From positions 1-9,179 of the forward strand of contig URJC01000080.1 of the NCBI GenBank assembly GCA_900548135.1: a stretch of DNA of 9,179 nucleotides. The letters run 5' to 3'. The position numbers were made by a program, and so were the translations under genes. Below the pieces are notes generated by a model. It saw only the letters and a list, made by a program, of their open reading frames with translations. It did not search any database and was not told the DNA's origin. Of the stretch, positions 6,687 through 9,179 are shown piece by piece. Position 1 is the stretch's first letter. Each line of letters begins with the position of its first letter. Origin of the DNA: an uncultured Odoribacter sp. (GTDB lineage Bacteria > Bacteroidota > Bacteroidia > Bacteroidales > Marinifilaceae).

Positions 6687-8408
6687 ATGAGCTTTACTGA
6701 ATTGAGTGAACAAGAAATTATCCGGAGAAATTCACTGAGTGAATTAGAAAAACTTGGGATAGAGGCCTATCCTGCACCTGAGTTTAAGGTGGATGCGCAT
6801 GCATTGGACATCAAAGAGCAGTTTGACGAATCGGCAGAGCCCCGTCAGGTAGTAATTGCTGGTAGAATGATGAGTCGCCGGATTATGGGTAAAGCTTCAT
6901 TTTTTGAATTGCAGGATGCTACCGGACGTATACAGGTGTATGTTAGCCGTGATGATATTTCTAACGATGAGGCTTCTACTGCTTACAATACTGTTTTTAA
7001 AAAATTGATGGATATAGGAGATATTGTTGGGATAAAAGGTTTTGTTTTCCGCACGCAAACCGGTGAAATTTCAGTGCATGCCAAAGAATTGACCCTGTTG
7101 TCAAAATCTTTGCGCCCGCTTCCCGTAGTAAAGGAAAAAGAAGGAAAGGTTTTTGATGCCTTTACAGATCCGGAACAGCGTTACCGGCAGCGTTATTTGG
7201 ATTTGATTGTTAATCCGCAAGTGAAAGATGTTTTTATCAAGCGGACCAAAATGATCAATGCGATCCGTAATTTTTTTAATTCTAAGGGGTATTTGGAAGT
7301 AGAAACTCCGGTTTTGCAGGCTATTCCCGGGGGAGCCTCTGCCCGTCCTTTTATCACTCATCATAATGCTTTGGATATTCCATTGTATTTGCGTATCGCT
7401 AATGAACTTTACCTGAAGCGTTTGATTGTGGGTGGGTTTGAAGGGGTTTATGAATTTTCCCGGAATTTCCGGAATGAAGGTATGGACCGTACTCATAACC
7501 CGGAATTTACTTGCATGGAGATTTATGTGGCTTACAAAGATTATTTGTGGATGATGAATTTCACGGAAGAAATGATCGAAACGGCCGCTCTGGCTATAAA
7601 TAATAGCACGAAAGCAGTAATCGGTGAAAACGAAATAGATTTTAAACGTCCTTTCCGCCGGGTGCGTATGGCGGATGCCATTAAAGAATATACCGGTTAT
7701 GATATTGAAAAAATGTCTGAAGAAGATTTATATGATGCTTGTGTGAAAATGGAAATTCCGGTGGACAAAACGATGGGGAAAGGGAAACTGATTGATGAAA
7801 TCTTTGGGGAAAAATGTGAGGCCCATTATATCCAGCCGACTTTTATCTATGATTACCCGAAAGAAATGTCGCCATTGACTAAAAAACATCGCCAGAATCC
7901 GGAATTAACTGAGCGTTTTGAACTGTTTGTTAACGGAAAAGAGGTGGCTAATGCTTATTCTGAGTTGAATGATCCTATTGATCAGTTGGAGCGGTTCCAG
8001 GAGCAGTTGAAATTACAGGAAAGAGGTGATGACGAAGCTATGTATATCGATTATGATTTTGTGAGGGCTTTGGAGTATGGTATGCCTCCTACTTCAGGTA
8101 TGGGCATCGGTATCGACCGTTTGTGTATGTTCTTGACGAACAGTCCTTCTATTCAGGATGTGCTCTTTTTTCCGCAAATGAAGCCGGAGAAAAAGCCGGT
8201 TGTAGACAGTGATGATAAGTATGAAGCTTTGGGGATTCCCAAAGAATGGATTGCTGTGGTGAAAAAAGCCGGCTATCAGACGGTGGAGGCATTGAAGGGG
8301 GTGGAAAATGTGAATAAATTGCATCAGGAATTGTGCGTACTGAATAAAAAAGAAAAATTGGGATTGATTGGTTTGACGCCTGAAGTGGTGAAGAGCTGGT
8401 TAAGTTAA
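6687..8408 (+). CDS. lysS: Lysyl-tRNA synthetase, class II, with C-terminal extension
   Basis: A 573-residue class II lysyl-tRNA synthetase, which charges tRNA-Lys using ATP in the cytoplasm. An N-terminal OB-fold anticodon-binding domain spans about 55-140 ([23 protein letters not shown] region). The catalytic core has motif 1 ending in LEVETPVL (203-210), then GGASARPF (215-222). Motif 2 is seen as FSRNFRNEG (257-265) followed by HNPEFT. Motif 3 is GMGIGIDRL (471-479). Compared with the E. coli enzyme (505 residues) there is an extra tail of about 70 residues after FFPQMKPE (494-501). It is predicted helical with a helix-hairpin-helix-like look ([12 protein letters not shown] ... [15 protein letters not shown]). 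Similar tails occur in Bacteroidota LysRS as far as I know. ATG 6687 follows an A-rich leader from an exact consensus promoter. gpsA follows 78 nt downstream on the same strand, so co-transcription is likely. Confidence 0.96.
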   Translation: MSFTELSEQEIIRRNSLSELEKLGIEAYPAPEFKVDAHALDIKEQFDESAEPRQVVIAGRMMSRRIMGKASFFELQDATGRIQVYVSRDDISNDEASTAYNTVFKKLMDIGDIVGIKGFVFRTQTGEISVHAKELTLLSKSLRPLPVVKEKEGKVFDAFTDPEQRYRQRYLDLIVNPQVKDVFIKRTKMINAIRNFFNSKGYLEVETPVLQAIPGGASARPFITHHNALDIPLYLRIANELYLKRLIVGGFEGVYEFSRNFRNEGMDRTHNPEFTCMEIYVAYKDYLWMMNFTEEMIETAALAINNSTKAVIGENEIDFKRPFRRVRMADAIKEYTGYDIEKMSEEDLYDACVKMEIPVDKTMGKGKLIDEIFGEKCEAHYIQPTFIYDYPKEMSPLTKKHRQNPELTERFELFVNGKEVANAYSELNDPIDQLERFQEQLKLQERGDDEAMYIDYDFVRALEYGMPPTSGMGIGIDRLCMFLTNSPSIQDVLFFPQMKPEKKPVVDSDDKYEALGIPKEWIAVVKKAGYQTVEALKGVENVNKLHQELCVLNKKEKLGLIGLTPEVVKSWLS

Positions 8409-8416
8409 TATATTTT

Positions 8417-8423
8417 GGGGGGG
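8417..8423 (+). repeat. G7 homopolymer run in the lysS-gpsA spacer
   Basis: Seven consecutive G residues lie 9 nt after the lysS stop, followed by AGGA. TTTGGGG (8414-8420) could pair with CCCCAAA (8463-8469) across a 42-nt loop. That is a weak structure, and I do not call it a terminator. The rest of the spacer holds the heptamer-like repeat described separately. Confidence 0.5.
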
Positions 8424-8453
8424 AGGAATGGTTCCGGATTGTGTTAGGTCGGG

Positions 8454-8481
8454 AATCATAAACCCCAAATCATAAATCGAT
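8454..8481 (+). repeat. Period-7 repeat just upstream of gpsA
   Basis: Four consecutive 7-nt units read AATCATA, AACCCCA, AATCATA and AATCGAT. Units 1 and 3 are identical, unit 4 shares AATC, and unit 2 is degenerate. A 9-bp direct repeat AATCATAAA (8454-8462 and 8468-8476) results. The tract ends 5 nt before the gpsA ATG, where a ribosome-binding site would normally lie, and replaces any Shine-Dalgarno sequence. Confidence 0.6.
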
Positions 8482-8486
8482 ATGTA

Positions 8487-9179
8487 ATGGAGATACCTGA
8501 AAATCCAAGGATTGCCATCGTTGGCGGAGGTAGTTGGGCTACGGCTATTGCAAAGATCCTGACAGAAACCAATGAGCGCATTAATTGGTTTATGCGAAAT
8601 ATCGAAACGATAAATGCTTTTAAGGAATTAAATCATAATCCGCGTTATTTGTGTGCTGTTGATTTTGATTTATCAAAAATTTCATTTACCGATAATCTGG
8701 ATCAACTGATTGCTCATTCTGATGTGATTATTTTTGCTATTCCAAGTGCTTTTCTGAAAAATGTAGTCAGTAAGGCTACACGTTCGTTAAAGGACAAAAT
8801 TGTTGTTTCGGCAATTAAGGGGTTGATACCGGATGATAATTTAATTATCGGGGAATTTTTTCATCAGCAATATGAAGTTCCATTGGAACAGATTGTGGTA
8901 ATTTCCGGGCCATGCCATGCTGAGGAGATTGCTTTGGAGCGCTTGTCTTATCTCACATTTGCTAGTAATGATGTCCGGGTGGCTCGATTAGTGTCACAAT
9001 TATTTAGCTGTCATTATGTAAAGACTTCTGTCTCTGATGATATTTATGGGACAGAGTATGCCGCTGTGATGAAGAATATTATCGCTATTGCTGCAGGTAT
9101 TTGTCATGGTTTGAGGTATGGAGATAATTTTCAGGCTGTTTTGGTGGCTAATGCTATCCAGGAAATTGAACGTTTTGTG
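8487..9179 (+). CDS. gpsA: Glycerol-3-phosphate dehydrogenase [NAD(P)+], GpsA (3' end cut by window edge)
   Basis: The first 231 codons of GpsA, which reduces dihydroxyacetone phosphate to sn-glycerol 3-phosphate, the backbone for phospholipid synthesis, in the cytoplasm. The frame is open from ATG 8487 to the last base. The N-terminal Rossmann nucleotide loop reads GGGSWATAIA (13-22), where many phyla have GAGSWGTAL; the Ala form is, to my knowledge, usual in Bacteroidota. Further family signatures are IFAIPSAFLK (82-91), SAIKGLIPDD (108-117), SGPCHAEEIALERLSYLTFA (140-159), and the catalytic-lysine region EYAAVMKNIIAIAAGICHGL (191-210) followed by YGDNFQAVL. About 100 C-terminal residues are missing, judged from a usual length near 330. 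It follows lysS by 78 nt on the same strand with no clear promoter between, so it is probably read from the lysS promoter. Confidence 0.95.
   Translation, partial: MEIPENPRIAIVGGGSWATAIAKILTETNERINWFMRNIETINAFKELNHNPRYLCAVDFDLSKISFTDNLDQLIAHSDVIIFAIPSAFLKNVVSKATRSLKDKIVVSAIKGLIPDDNLIIGEFFHQQYEVPLEQIVVISGPCHAEEIALERLSYLTFASNDVRVARLVSQLFSCHYVKTSVSDDIYGTEYAAVMKNIIAIAAGICHGLRYGDNFQAVLVANAIQEIERFV

Noticed and set aside
8411..8417. TATTTTG as a -7 box for a separate gpsA promoter
   Set aside because: The box has the wrong internal spacing and there is no TTTG at the required distance upstream; the nearest (8372-8375) is too far away.
1..9179. A mobile element, CRISPR array, defence system or other accessory island
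   Set aside because: Every gene is a recognisable, intact housekeeping or envelope gene, spacers are mostly short, and no transposase, integrase, spaced repeat array or compositional break is visible.

Overview
The window is a stretch of core genome from a member of the phylum Bacteroidota, most likely order Bacteroidales. Three things point there. Ribosome-binding sites are absent or weak and leaders are A-rich. There is an exact Bacteroides-type promoter (TTTG, 20 nt, TAACTTTG) ahead of lysS. Several proteins have lineage-typical forms: a LysRS with a C-terminal extension, a GpsA with a GGGSWATA nucleotide-binding loop, and a DUF4199 membrane protein beside a GT2 glycosyltransferase. I cannot place it to genus with confidence.

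Layout, left to right. A 5'-truncated acyl-ACP thioesterase gene runs off the left edge (+). It converges, across a strong 12-bp hairpin, on a three-gene minus-strand operon: secreted LysM glucosaminidase, then DUF4199 membrane protein, then a polyprenyl-phosphate-type GT2 glycosyltransferase. A 92-bp divergent region separates that operon from cdd (cytidine deaminase, +). cdd converges with only 17 bp to spare on a second minus-strand pair, recJ then recR, both recombination and gap-repair genes. A roughly 400-bp AT-rich intergenic region carries the divergent recJ and lysS promoters. lysS (+) and the start of gpsA (+), which runs off the right edge, close the window.

Functionally there are four themes: lipid supply (thioesterase, gpsA), cell envelope (glucosaminidase, DUF4199, GT2), DNA repair (recJ, recR) and translation or nucleotide salvage (lysS, cdd). 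All genes look intact and ordinary in composition. I see no transposase, integrase, tRNA, rRNA, CRISPR array or defence module, and no clearly novel system. The items most worth a second look are modest: the envelope operon with its uncharacterised membrane protein, the recJ-recR pairing, the LysRS C-terminal extension, small tandem repeats in front of two operon-internal genes, and inverted repeats in the recJ/lysS intergenic region.
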